This document shows, in pieces, positions 1-8,228 of a stretch of 64,000 nucleotides of DNA. Every line of letters begins with the position of its first letter. The stretch's first letter is position 1. This DNA is from CBDCFL01 sp965216135 (lineage in GTDB: Bacteria > Pseudomonadota > Alphaproteobacteria > Rhodobacterales > Rhodobacteraceae). Location: positions 109,916 through 173,915 of the forward strand of contig CBDCFL010000016.1 in NCBI GenBank assembly GCA_965216135.1, given 5' to 3'. The notes under the pieces were generated by a model. The model worked only from the letters and a program-made list of their open reading frames with translations, did not search any database and was not told where the DNA came from. Both the position numbers and the translations under genes were made by a program.

Positions 1-229
1 TGACAACCAAAGCCGAGCCGGCGCAATCGCCGAGCGCGCGGTTCATGCGGCCGGACGCGTCGCGAAATATTCTGAGCTTAGCGATCTTTTGGGCCAGATG
101 TTCTGCCTGCTTATCGCTGTCACCGGCCATCGCGCATACGAATACCAACATACCCGGACCAATCTGCCCGGTGATGCGTCCGTCTGTCGCCACAGACGCC
201 TCTGTCACACGCTGGATCAGGGCGCGCAT
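1..229 (-). CDS. dtd: D-aminoacyl-tRNA deacylase, partial (C-terminus beyond window)
   Basis: The visible first 76 codons encode MRALIQRVTEASV followed by GQIGPGMLVFVCAMAGD, the N-terminal signature of the DTD family. These enzymes hydrolyse D-aminoacyl-tRNAs (for example D-Tyr-tRNA) in the cytoplasm and so keep D-residues and some mischarged glycine out of translation. The C-terminal part with the catalytic Gly-Pro and Ser-Gln motifs lies outside the window. The ATG (229-227) is one base after the TGA of the sugar kinase upstream, so the two are probably co-transcribed. The start is supported by the family N-terminus. Nothing looks broken in the part seen. Confidence 0.9.
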   Translation of the reverse strand, partial: MRALIQRVTEASVATDGRITGQIGPGMLVFVCAMAGDSDKQAEHLAQKIAKLRIFRDASGRMNRALGDCAGSALVV

Positions 230-230
230 G

Positions 231-1151
231 TCAAAGCTCGCTTGCCCAGGGCGGGTTGGCACCCGCGCGGCTTACGGTGACAGCCGCGGCGGCGGCGGCG
301 AACTGCATTGCCCCTGACAATGCCCCCTCGTCCAGATCAGCAATGCTGGTCTTTGCCAGTGCTCCGGCTCGCTCAAGGCCGGCAAGCAGACCGGCGTTGT
401 ATGTATCTCCGGCCCCCACGGTGTCGACGACATCGACCACCGGTGCGGGCACCTGCGCCTTGGTGCTTTTCGTGTAGCCGCTCGCACCGTCTGCCCCTTG
501 GGTGATGCAGACCAGCTTTGGGCCCAGGTGCAATATCTCTTGGGCCAGCCGGTCAACCGACCCGTGGCCATAGAGCCAGCGCAGGTCCTCATCGCTCATC
601 TTGACGATATCAGCCGCGGCAATCATCCGCCCGATCCGCGCCCGATAAGCACCCTCATCATCAATAAATTCGGGCCGGATGTTTGGGTCGACCATGGTGA
701 CGCGCCGCGCAGCCTGATCAAGCATCAGCTTTTCATAGACGGTCCCGCAGGGCTCGCTTGCCAGACTGATGCCGCCAAAAAACATCACACTCACGTTGTC
801 GGGGATATGCGGAATGTCCCGCGCGTCGATCATACGGCCCGCTGAGGCCTCGTCATAAAACCTGTAACGGGCCTGTCCGTCTTCCAGCTGAAGCAACGCC
901 AATGTGGTCGGGCGCTCAGAGCGGATGGTGAAATCAGTCGCCGCAGTGCTTGCGGCGAGGGCTGCGATGAGCTGCTCGCCAAACTGATCGCGCGAAATGC
1001 CTGACAGCAAGGCCGCGCTCGCGCCAAGCCGGCCCAGTGCGACGGCGGTGTTAAACACCGCGCCACCGGGCCACGGCACCAGGCAATCCACGTTATCCGC
1101 GGTCGTGCCCGGCAACATGTCGATCAGAGATTCACCGGCGCAAAGGATCAT
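231..1151 (-). CDS. PfkB-family carbohydrate kinase (fructokinase-like)
   Basis: About 306 residues with the ribokinase/PfkB fold. The N-terminal MILCAGESLIDMLPG and the GGAVFNTAVALGRLG stretch form the sugar-binding region, and near the C-terminus DTVGAGDTYNAG carries the catalytic Asp and anion-hole Gly-Ala-Gly-Asp of this family. It should transfer phosphate from ATP to a sugar; by resemblance fructose is likely but substrate cannot be read from sequence. I chose the Met at 1151 because family members begin there; an in-frame ATG nine codons upstream (1178) is the alternative. It lies directly upstream of dtd with a one-base gap. No defects seen. Confidence 0.85.
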   Translation of the reverse strand: MILCAGESLIDMLPGTTADNVDCLVPWPGGAVFNTAVALGRLGASAALLSGISRDQFGEQLIAALAASTAATDFTIRSERPTTLALLQLEDGQARYRFYDEASAGRMIDARDIPHIPDNVSVMFFGGISLASEPCGTVYEKLMLDQAARRVTMVDPNIRPEFIDDEGAYRARIGRMIAAADIVKMSDEDLRWLYGHGSVDRLAQEILHLGPKLVCITQGADGASGYTKSTKAQVPAPVVDVVDTVGAGDTYNAGLLAGLERAGALAKTSIADLDEGALSGAMQFAAAAAAVTVSRAGANPPWASEL

Positions 1152-1249
1152 TGATGCGGGTCCAATATCGCAAGTCATGCAGTGACGGGATGCGCTACCC
1201 TATGTTTGGTGATTGTCAAGGCGCGGCCTTGGCCCGGACATATCCGCGG

Positions 1250-2398
1250 CTACTGCGCCTGCAGCATCGCCGCGCCGTCGCTTTGGTTGATCGCGATCAG
1301 AAAACCCAGGGCCCCGCCGACAAGTGCCACGGCGATGATCGCCAGCGCGATCTTTCCACCCGACCACGGGCGTTCACCCTGCACGCGCCCGGTTCGCCCG
1401 TTCACGACGCAGCGAAAGGTGCGGCCACGATATTTGTACGCCGCCATCCAGACCGGCAACAAGATATGTTTGAACGTGACGTCCGAGACATGGGTGCTGA
1501 GCGAATGGATTCGCTGGCGGTCACCGCTGATGTCAAATTTGACCGCTCGCCGGATTACCCGGTCCATATGCTCGCGCGCTATTGCAAAGCCGTCCTGCAA
1601 TTCGATCGTATACCCCTCAGCGCGAAATCCGGCAACAAATTCAGGCAGGTATGGCTCAAGTCGCTCAAGATCCCACGGCACCAGACCATCGGTGAATGAT
1701 TTTGGCAAAGATTTGGACGCAAGCACGAGAACATCGTCAAACCACCGCGCGATGGTTCCCGATTTCGGCCGCCAGCGGATTTTCTGCACGCGCTTTTGCA
1801 CATGCCTGCCGTCGCGCATCACCGTTGTGGTATCGTAATAGACCGTCCCGCGCTCGCCGCTGTAATTGCTCTGGGTATCGGCATCAAATGTCCAATACGG
1901 CATGTACACGCCCTGCAAACGCCGTCCCTTGCGCGCGAACTGCTGCAATCCGCGTGGTGCGAACCACAGGCGCCCGAACCAGTCGCGCATGGCGGCGCGC
2001 GCGTCCTGCTTGGCCACCGAAAACGGCAGCACGCCCTTGGGCCGGATGGCGCGAACAATGCCCGCATCGACAACAACCGGCGTCGCGCAGAACGGACATT
2101 CCTCGGAAAATGAATCTTGGGCAAATTCAAATTGCGCCGCGCAATTGGCGCATTTGACGATCTGCAATTCCTGCGTGTCGCGGTCCGCCAGGTCCAGATT
2201 GAGCCCGTCGTCGAATTCAAGCTCGCGAATGGCAGCGCGGTGGGTTTCCGTAACGTCCGCGGTTTGTCCGCAGTGATCGCACATCAGCGCGCCGCCGGAC
2301 GGATCAAAGCGCATATCAGCCCCGCAGGCCTCGCACGAAAAACGGTTGATCGCGGCCGATGCAGGATCGTCGGAGTTACCGGTTTCTTCGTTGACCAT
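1250..2398 (-). CDS. Zinc-ribbon (TFIIB-type) membrane-anchored protein
   Basis: A 382-residue protein with two cysteine pairs in the first 100 residues (CEACGADM...CDHCG, then CANC...CPFC), consistent with two zinc ribbons, and one hydrophobic segment close to the C-terminus (IALAIIAVALVGGALGFLIAI minus its ends), so the bulk faces one side of the membrane. Similar proteins are often mislabelled primosomal protein N'; no helicase motif is present here. It follows the SPFH gene by 26 bp on the same strand, and such zinc-ribbon/SPFH pairs recur in alphaproteobacteria, suggesting a shared membrane-stress role. Biochemical function is unknown. Confidence 0.75.
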   Translation of the reverse strand: MVNEETGNSDDPASAAINRFSCEACGADMRFDPSGGALMCDHCGQTADVTETHRAAIRELEFDDGLNLDLADRDTQELQIVKCANCAAQFEFAQDSFSEECPFCATPVVVDAGIVRAIRPKGVLPFSVAKQDARAAMRDWFGRLWFAPRGLQQFARKGRRLQGVYMPYWTFDADTQSNYSGERGTVYYDTTTVMRDGRHVQKRVQKIRWRPKSGTIARWFDDVLVLASKSLPKSFTDGLVPWDLERLEPYLPEFVAGFRAEGYTIELQDGFAIAREHMDRVIRRAVKFDISGDRQRIHSLSTHVSDVTFKHILLPVWMAAYKYRGRTFRCVVNGRTGRVQGERPWSGGKIALAIIAVALVGGALGFLIAINQSDGAAMLQAQ

Positions 2399-2424
2399 CG
2401 GGGCTTACCCTGTTCAGCACATCC

Positions 2425-3510
2425 TCAATTGCCGGGCGGCGGGGGCGGCAATACGGTGAACAATTGTGCAAGCTCGCCAATCCTGTCCGCGTGCTGCCAG
2501 CCGTCCTGTCCGGCCGTCCAGACATAGGTGCTGCGCGTCAGATTGCCATCACCGGCCATCCGGCCCAGTGCCGCGCGCGAATAGGGGCCATCGGTCTCGC
2601 CGTCGCGCGCGATGTGCCAGACACGCTCGACCGGCGTCGGCGGTGGCGCAATAGCCGCTGGCCCCTGCGGCATCATCTGACCGGCCATTGCCAGCCCAAG
2701 CCCGGCACCGACGCCTGCGCCCATCGCGCCGCCAGCACTGCCGCCGGGTTGCGACATGGCTTGCGCTGCCGAGAACTGCATGAACTGGCTGAGATCGCCG
2801 ACAATGCCCATAGACGTGCGTTTGTCGAGCGCGGCCTCGACCGCGGCGGGAAGCGAGACATTTTCGATATAAAGCTCCGGCAGCTCCAGCCCGTATTCGG
2901 CCAGCGTGGGCGATATTTTGCGTGCGACAACCGTGCCCAGCGTGCCGGTGTTGGCCGCCATATCAAGCACCGGTATCCCGGATTTAGCGATGACCTGGGC
3001 AAAAGCCTGAACGATGATATTGCGGATCTGAAAGCTGATCTCGTCCAGGGTGAATTCGCCGTCGGTGCCCACGACCTCGCCCAGAAACCGCGCCGGCTCG
3101 GCCACGCGCACGGTATAGGTGCCAAAGGCGCGCAGGCGCACTGGCCCGAATTCAGGGTCACGCGCGATTATCGGGTTCTTGGTGCCCCATTTCAGGTTGG
3201 AAAAACGTGTGGTGTTGACGAAGTAAATCTCTGATTTGAAAGGGCTTTTGAAACCGTGATCCCAATGATTGAGCGTCGTCATGATCGGCATGTTGTTGGT
3301 TTCAAGCATGTAAAGACCGGGCGTGAACACATCCGCCAACTGGCCCTCATGGACGAAAACCGCCGCCTGGCCCTCGCGCACCGTTAGTTTCGCGCCGTAT
3401 TTGATCTCATGGTCTTCGCGCTCGAACCGCCAGACCATAGTGTCGCGGCTGTCATCGACCCAATGGATAACGTCGATGAACTCACCCGTCAGAAAGTCCA
3501 GAATTCCCAT
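2425..3510 (-). CDS. SPFH-domain protein with C-terminal GYF_2-like domain
   Basis: 361 residues. Residues 1 to about 230 resemble the SPFH/virion-core-protein family (MGILDFLTGEFIDVIHWVDD start, then the conserved KYGAKLTVREGQAAVF region). A Gly/Ala/Met-rich linker follows (about 235-285), then a short C-terminal module (VWHIARDGETDGPYS...WTAGQDGW) of the GYF_2 type, and a Pro-rich tail. SPFH proteins assemble on membranes as scaffolds. The ATG has a good ribosome site, AAGGAG, eight bases upstream. The mobile DNA at 3532-8229 starts right behind that site and separates this gene from the DUF2927 lipoprotein gene, which otherwise would end about 20 bp upstream. Confidence 0.8.
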   Translation of the reverse strand: MGILDFLTGEFIDVIHWVDDSRDTMVWRFEREDHEIKYGAKLTVREGQAAVFVHEGQLADVFTPGLYMLETNNMPIMTTLNHWDHGFKSPFKSEIYFVNTTRFSNLKWGTKNPIIARDPEFGPVRLRAFGTYTVRVAEPARFLGEVVGTDGEFTLDEISFQIRNIIVQAFAQVIAKSGIPVLDMAANTGTLGTVVARKISPTLAEYGLELPELYIENVSLPAAVEAALDKRTSMGIVGDLSQFMQFSAAQAMSQPGGSAGGAMGAGVGAGLGLAMAGQMMPQGPAAIAPPPTPVERVWHIARDGETDGPYSRAALGRMAGDGNLTRSTYVWTAGQDGWQHADRIGELAQLFTVLPPPPPGN

Positions 3511-3531
3511 TACTCGTGCTCCTTGGTCCTA

Positions 3532-3548
3532 GGCTCAGGACTCATTAA
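3532..3548 (+). repeat. Left terminal inverted repeat of the 3532-7388 unit
   Basis: GGCTCAGGACTCATTAA immediately after TA at 3530-3531, 20 bp upstream of the SPFH start codon on the opposite strand. It pairs with 7372-7388 and matches the end of the IS5-type element at 53747 in its first 14 bases except one. Confidence 0.6.
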
Positions 3549-4285
3549 CTGACCGAACCGTCAGATGACAGGTATGAGCGGCGGGCTCAACTGATCGACG
3601 CAACACACTCGGCAAATTTCTCTGCTGGCGTTTGGTATTGCAAGGTCTTGCGAGGCCTTTCGTTCAACTGACGTGCGATCGCGCTGAGCTTTGCTTGAGA
3701 ATGAACGGATAAATCAGTTCCCCTTGGCAGATATTGCCGGAGAAGCCGGTTGGTGTTTTCGTTCGAACCGCGTTGCCACGGGGAGTGTGGGTCGCAAAAG
3801 TAGACGTCGATATCGGTCGCTATGGTCAGGCGCGGGTGATCTGCCAGCTCTTTGCCGCGATCCCATGTCAGGGACTTGTAGAGTTCGCGTGGCAATCTCT
3901 GTGCCGATTTGATTAGCCCAGAGATGACGCTTTCGGTGTCCTTGTTGGCGACTTTGACCAGCATCACATACCGCGAATGGCGTTCCACTAGGGTCGCTAT
4001 ATAACTGTTCTTCGACCCTCCGATCAGATCGCCTTCCCAATGCCCTGGCACCGCTCTGTCTTCCACGGACGCGGGTCTTTGACTGATCGATACGGCGTTT
4101 TTGATCTGCCCCAAACCGTTGCGCTTGAGGCTTGCATGCTTGGAGCGCCGGACAGTGCGTTTGGCGCGCAGATGCTCCAGCAACTCCTTCTTCAGTACGC
4201 CGCGCGCCTGTATATAAAGGCTTCTGTATATCGTTTCGTGCGACACTTGTTTCTGCGCTTTTTTCGGGAACGTACGCTTGAGCAA

Positions 4286-5708
4286 GGTAGTGCCCCCGGA
4301 CGTGGTGTAATTCCGACGTTAGCGCGGGCTGAGTGGAGCCTCGCGTAGCTCAGGCGAAGTCCGCGCGGGTTGCTGGGCGGCCATGGACGTTCTCCGGTAG
4401 GGTTTGGGTTGCAACCTGACCTACCGATCGAGGAGATCACCCATGACCAAGGACACGATATCAGAAACCGCCGCGCTGAAGGCGCTTCTTTCCGAGACCG
4501 CCGATCATCAGATTTTGGCCGAGATGCTGGGTTTTGTTGCCGACCGGTTGATGGCACTGGATGTGGATCAGCTGTGCGGTGCCGGGGTGCATGAACGCTC
4601 GGCCGGGCGGGTGAACCACCGGAACGGATATCGCCCGCGCCGATGGGAAACCCGCGCCGGGACCGTTGATGTTCAGATCCCGAAACTGCGCAAGGGGACG
4701 TATTTCCCGGAGTTTCTGGAACCACGCCGGGCCTCGGAGAAAGCAATGACCGCGGTGATCCAGGAAGCCTACATTCAGGGCGTCTCAACGCGATCAGTGG
4801 ATGATCTGGTCAAGACCATGGGCATGACGGGCGTCTCCAAGAGCCAGGTATCCCGCCTGTGCGTGGAGATCGACGAACGCGTTGACGCCTTCCTTGACCG
4901 GCCACTGGAGGGCGAATGGCCCTATCTCTGGCTGGACGCCACCTACATCAAGGTGCGGCGTTCGGGACGGATCGTCAGCGTGGCAGCCATAGTGGCGGTT
5001 GCGGTCAACACCGACGGGCGGCGCGAGGTTCTGGGCATCGCCATCCAACCCAGCGAAGCCGAGGTGTTCTGGGACGAATTCCTGCGCGCTCTGGCCGATC
5101 GCGGCCTGCGCGGGGTAAAGCTGATCATCGCTGACGAACATAAAGGCCTGAAGGGGGCCGCCGCCAAAGTGCTGGGTGCTACGATCCAGCGCTGTCGCGT
5201 GCACTTCATGCGCAATGCCCTGGCCTGCGTCGGCAAGAAGGACCGTCCCATCGTCACGGCCGCGCTCAGAACAGCCTTCGATCAGGACACGCTGGCAGAC
5301 TCGAAGGAACACTGGACCAAGCTGATCGAGGCTTTCCAGCCGCGTCATCCCAAGCTCGCCGAGCTGATGCTGCGCGCCGAGGAAGACGTGCTGGCCTACA
5401 AGACGTTCCCGCAAGCTCACTGGCGGCAAATACACTCCACCAATCCGCTTGAACGCCTCAACAAAGAGATCAAGCGCCGAACAAATGTCGTCGGTATTTT
5501 CCCTAACGAGGCCGCGATCAGACGCCTCGTCGGCGCACTTATGCTGGAGCAGAACGACGAATGGGCAGTCACACGTCGTTACATGACGCTGGAAACCGTC
5601 GCCGCCATCTGCGAGGATACCACCATGGACCCGGCGAAAATCGCCGCCCTGTAAACCGGCTCAACACCCAGCCGGAGAACAATTTACACCACGCCCTGGG
5701 GCACTACC
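4286..5708 (+). mobile_element. IS256-family insertion sequence, 1,423 bp
   Basis: Ends read GGTAGTGCCCC at 4286 and its complement finishing at 5708; the imperfect repeats extend for about 27 bases (GTGGTGTAA shared further in). It is flanked by the 8-bp duplication TTGAGCAA (4278-4285) and TTGAGCCA (5709-5716), one mismatch. The duplication lies inside the IS30 transposase gene, so this element arrived after the IS30. Confidence 0.92.
4443..5654 (+). CDS. IS256-family transposase
   Basis: 403 residues, full length for the Mutator/IS256 DDE transposases. The catalytic residues are recognisable: WLDATYIKVR (first Asp), IIADEHKGL (second Asp) and the Glu in STNPLERLNKEIKRR, followed by the typical RTNVVGIFPN motif. 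I chose the ATG at 4443 because AGGAG lies at 4431-4435, seven bases upstream; longer frames starting in the repeat region have no ribosome site. The enzyme cuts and pastes its own element by way of the 27-bp end repeats. No frame damage is seen, so it may be active. Confidence 0.93.
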   Translation: MTKDTISETAALKALLSETADHQILAEMLGFVADRLMALDVDQLCGAGVHERSAGRVNHRNGYRPRRWETRAGTVDVQIPKLRKGTYFPEFLEPRRASEKAMTAVIQEAYIQGVSTRSVDDLVKTMGMTGVSKSQVSRLCVEIDERVDAFLDRPLEGEWPYLWLDATYIKVRRSGRIVSVAAIVAVAVNTDGRREVLGIAIQPSEAEVFWDEFLRALADRGLRGVKLIIADEHKGLKGAAAKVLGATIQRCRVHFMRNALACVGKKDRPIVTAALRTAFDQDTLADSKEHWTKLIEAFQPRHPKLAELMLRAEEDVLAYKTFPQAHWRQIHSTNPLERLNKEIKRRTNVVGIFPNEAAIRRLVGALMLEQNDEWAVTRRYMTLETVAAICEDTTMDPAKIAAL

Positions 5709-6335
5709 TTGAGCCAGCCCGCAATCTGCTCGGGTGACCACTTGCGCCGAAGCTTTGCCGATACTGCTTGGGCCAAAGCTGGGTGGCAAGCCAGCTTGCA
5801 TGTCTTGGGGCGCAATGCGCGATCCCATGCTGCCTGATCAGAGGTCGTCGCGCGATAGTTAGCAGATCCGCCATTCCGTCGAACCTCGCGGCTGATGGTT
5901 GAGGGCGCGCGTCCTAATTGGTGGGCGATCACGCGAAGTGATCGTTTGATGCTAAGCCCGCGCGAAATCTCCTCGCGCTCAGAAAGGCTCAGGGCGCGGC
6001 TACCACGTCTGCGACCTGGCGGGCGGATGCCGCCTGTCGGCGAGATAACGGAAAAGACCGAGGATGATTGCCGGTCAAACACCCGCTCAATCGAACTCAT
6101 CGACTCTCCGCGCTGCCAACGATCCCAAATCTCAGCCCGCTGCGTGGCCGAATAGTAAATGCGACGACGATACTTCATGCTCAACACTCCATCTCTTCCT
6201 AAAGATTAAAGTGTTGCGTCCACCCGTTGAGGCCACCGCCCTTGTCGGACGTGGTCTTCTTCAAATCACTCAACTACAACTGTGCTGACGTCAGTTCCAT
6301 TGAACGGCGCATTCACTGATGCCGGTGCGACCTCA

Positions 6336-7241
6336 ATGCCAGAAAACAACAGCAGAACCGGCATTATTCTGATCCTCATTGGGGCGCTTTTGTTCGGGCT
6401 TTTGCCCACCGCGGCAAAATTCGCCTATGAGGACGGTGCCAATGCTCTTTTCGTGATGCTGAGCCGGGCCGGCCTTGGCGTGGCGGTCCTTTTGATCTTC
6501 ATTTTCGCGACCGGACGTTCACCTGTCCTCAGCCTTCGGGCCATGAAACGCAGCTGGCTTGCTGGCATTTCGCATACGTTGGCGACATTCGGCTTACTCG
6601 CATCGATCGTCTACATCGATATCAGCCTGGCGAGCATCATTCTGTTCATGTATCCGTTTCCGGTTGCTGTCGCTTCCCATCTCAGGGGGGATACTCCTCT
6701 GACGATGCCGCTGGTGATGTTGATGATTCTGGCGACCTGCGGCCTGGCGCTGGTTCTGGGCGTCAGCTTTTCCAACTTGGATTTTCGCGGCGTTGTGATT
6801 GCGTTTGTTGGAATGGCGTCCTTTTCGGTCATGATCATTTCAATGGCGGACCTGACAAAGGAAATCGGCGCGCCCTTTTCCAATCTGCTCATGACAATTT
6901 GGGCCCTGATGATCTTTGCAGCGATTGCGCTGATTGGGCCATTCACTGGGCTTGTCTCGGTGATTGAGCTCCCTCAGACCATGTCAGGCTGGGCCTTCAT
7001 TCTGGTCGTCGGGCTGACATTCTCGCTCGGGTATCTCTGTTTTTTCGTCAGCGCCAACATGATTGGTGCCGCGCGCGCCTCGCTGCTGAGTACGTCAGAA
7101 CCCGTAATGATAATTTTGTTCGCTGTTTTGCTTGTCGGTGAATCACTTAACCCGCTTCAATGGATTGGCGTAATAGTCGTGATTTCCAGCTTGAGCCTCA
7201 GCGAGGTATTTCGGCGGGTAATCCGACTGCAATCCTATTGA
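6336..7241 (+). CDS. DMT-superfamily (EamA) membrane transporter
   Basis: About 301 residues with ten hydrophobic segments in two EamA repeats (first from GIILILIGALLFGLLPTAAK, second from FRGVVIAFVGMASFSVMII), ending in a polar tail. EamA proteins export or exchange small metabolites across the inner membrane; the substrate cannot be told. The Met at 6336 is preferred on alignment grounds; a GTG at 6282 would add 18 residues. No clear ribosome site precedes either. The gene sits only about 100 bp after the IS30 end and inside the unit bounded by inverted repeats at 3532 and 7388, so its original promoter may be lost and it may be cargo. Confidence 0.8.
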   Translation: MPENNSRTGIILILIGALLFGLLPTAAKFAYEDGANALFVMLSRAGLGVAVLLIFIFATGRSPVLSLRAMKRSWLAGISHTLATFGLLASIVYIDISLASIILFMYPFPVAVASHLRGDTPLTMPLVMLMILATCGLALVLGVSFSNLDFRGVVIAFVGMASFSVMIISMADLTKEIGAPFSNLLMTIWALMIFAAIALIGPFTGLVSVIELPQTMSGWAFILVVGLTFSLGYLCFFVSANMIGAARASLLSTSEPVMIILFAVLLVGESLNPLQWIGVIVVISSLSLSEVFRRVIRLQSY

Positions 7242-7371
7242 AGCAATTTTTCAATCGTTGGGACGATTGTGATGCAGGACCATTTGCGCCGCTCAGCAAG
7301 GAATCGACCATATTGAGCTGACCGGTGAATGACAGCTTCGTCCCGCTATGCAGACCTTCGGCTTCGACCGA

Positions 7372-7388
7372 TTAATGGGTCCTGACCC
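7372..7388 (-). repeat. Right terminal inverted repeat of the 3532-7388 unit
   Basis: On the minus strand it reads GGGTCAGGACCCATTAA, beginning at 7388 and followed outside by TA at 7389-7390. That TA is also one copy of the target duplication of the next IS5 element. Confidence 0.6.
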
Positions 7389-7404
7389 TAGGGGGTGTTG
7401 ACGT

Positions 7405-7776
7405 TCATCGTGTTTGAATGACGATTGCAGCAAGCGAGATGAATGCTTTGAAGCTGTCATCTGTTTTGCAGGAACGCATTGCGATCCCTCTGTATTCCTT
7501 CAGCTTTCCGAAGAAGTTTTCGACCAGGTGACGCCATTTGTAGGTGTGGCGGTCGAACTCCGCCGGGAAGCGGCGGTTTGATTTTGGAGGGATTACCGGC
7601 TCGATCCCGGCACTGGTCAGCGCTTCGCGCAGCCAGTTCGCGTCGAAGGCACGGTCGGCGAGAAACTGGTCGCAGGTGGGGCCCTCGATCAGTGCGGCGG
7701 TACCCCGCAGGTCATGCGCCTGACCGGGCAGAAGGCGGAAGTCGATCAGATTGCCGAGCGCGTCCGTCAGAGCCAT
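7405..7776 (-). CDS. IS5/IS427 transposase, downstream frame (orfB)
   Basis: Carries the C-terminal half of the DDE domain: LADRAFDANWLREAL (second Asp) and the NFFGKLKEYRGIAMR region (Glu neighbourhood). Coding continuity extends upstream of its first Met in the same frame (QSQAIGRSRGG), so it is normally made as a fusion with orfA by a -1 shift. On the coding strand the slip site is AAAAGGGGGA (minus strand of 7827-7836). Downstream of the catalytic part the frame runs to a TGA just inside the left end repeat. Confidence 0.85.
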   Translation of the reverse strand: MALTDALGNLIDFRLLPGQAHDLRGTAALIEGPTCDQFLADRAFDANWLREALTSAGIEPVIPPKSNRRFPAEFDRHTYKWRHLVENFFGKLKEYRGIAMRSCKTDDSFKAFISLAAIVIQTR

Positions 7777-7787
7777 GATCTTTGTCG

Positions 7788-8156
7788 TTATCCCGCCGCG
7801 AGAGCGTCCGATGGCTTGGCTTTGAGTCCCCCTTTTGCGCCCTGACCGTGTCGGTGGACTTTGACGATACTACCGTCGATCATCGTGTATTCGAAGTCTG
7901 CATCTTCGGCTAATACCCTGAACATACGATAGAAAGCGTCGGCCCTCACCCACCTTCGGAAGCGCTTGAACACGCTGTTCCAGCGCCCGAACTCTTCCGG
8001 CAGGTCGCGCCAGGGGCATCCGGTCCGCGAGATCCAGAGAACTGCCTCGACAAACCGGCGCGGGTCAGGGCCGGTGCGACCGGGGTCGCATTCCCGGCCA
8101 AGGCAGTGCGGTGCGATGACAGCCCATTGGGCGTCGGTCAGAACTGTGCGGATCAA
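7788..8156 (-). CDS. IS5/IS427 transposase, upstream frame (orfA)
   Basis: 122 residues beginning with a TTG codon: the DUF4096-type N-terminal region (LTDAQWAVIAPHC...GCPWRDLPEEFG) and the first catalytic Asp in MIDGSIVKVHRHG. After KGG it leaves the family sequence and stops, while the family sequence continues in the -1 frame; this is the programmed frameshift arrangement of IS427-group elements rather than decay. The 5' leader of the element contains a GGGATTCCC palindrome that is shared with the IS630 elements in this window. Confidence 0.85.
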   Translation of the reverse strand: MIRTVLTDAQWAVIAPHCLGRECDPGRTGPDPRRFVEAVLWISRTGCPWRDLPEEFGRWNSVFKRFRRWVRADAFYRMFRVLAEDADFEYTMIDGSIVKVHRHGQGAKGGLKAKPSDALAAG

Positions 8157-8228
8157 GGCTGCTCTCCTCTGTTTGCAACATTGAATCAGTCATCAGCCGA
8201 TTTGGGAATCCCTAAACGTCAACAAGCC

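Larger units (their letters stand above)
3587..6178 (-). pseudogene. IS30 transposase, split by IS256
   Basis: The N-terminal half (6178 down to 5709) starts MKYRRRIYYSATQRAEIW and carries the helix-turn-helix region (RAPSTISREVRRNGG) up to EQIAGWLK. The C-terminal half (4277 down to 3587) resumes at RTFPKKAQKQVSHETIYRSLY and holds the DDE catalytic residues (HWEGDLIGG, TWDRGKE, then the glutamate in RGSNENTNRLLRQYLP). Removing the IS256 and one copy of its duplication gives an uninterrupted frame of 387 codons including stop, so the gene was intact before insertion. The start at 6178 has GGAG eight bases upstream. Confidence 0.85.
3580..6237 (-). mobile_element. IS30-family insertion sequence, interrupted by IS256
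   Basis: Terminal inverted repeats are visible at about 3580-3606 and 6211-6237 (shared core CTCAAC, then GACGCAACAC on the inner side), enclosing one IS30-type transposase frame. Without the nested IS256 and its duplication the element is about 1.23 kb, normal for the family. Exact outer limits are uncertain by a few bases because the IS30 target duplication (2-3 bp) is not obvious. Confidence 0.8.
3532..7388. mobile_element. Inverted-repeat-bounded unit enclosing IS30/IS256 and a DMT transporter
   Basis: Two 17-bp sequences face each other: GGCTCAGGACTCATTAA at 3532-3548 and, on the other strand, GGGTCAGGACCCATTAA ending at 7388 (15 of 17 identical). Each is bordered outside by TA within a CTAG-like site, as expected of IS5-type elements, and the same end sequence occurs on the IS5-type element at 53747. 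No matching transposase is left inside; the interior holds an IS30 carrying an IS256, the transporter gene and about 130 bp of non-coding DNA. It may be an IS relic, or two solo ends bounding captured DNA. Confidence 0.5.

Noticed and set aside
7788..7836. Frame break between the two IS5 transposase frames read as decay
   Set aside because: A -1 slip site at AAAAGGGGGA and the same arrangement in the family indicate programmed frameshifting.
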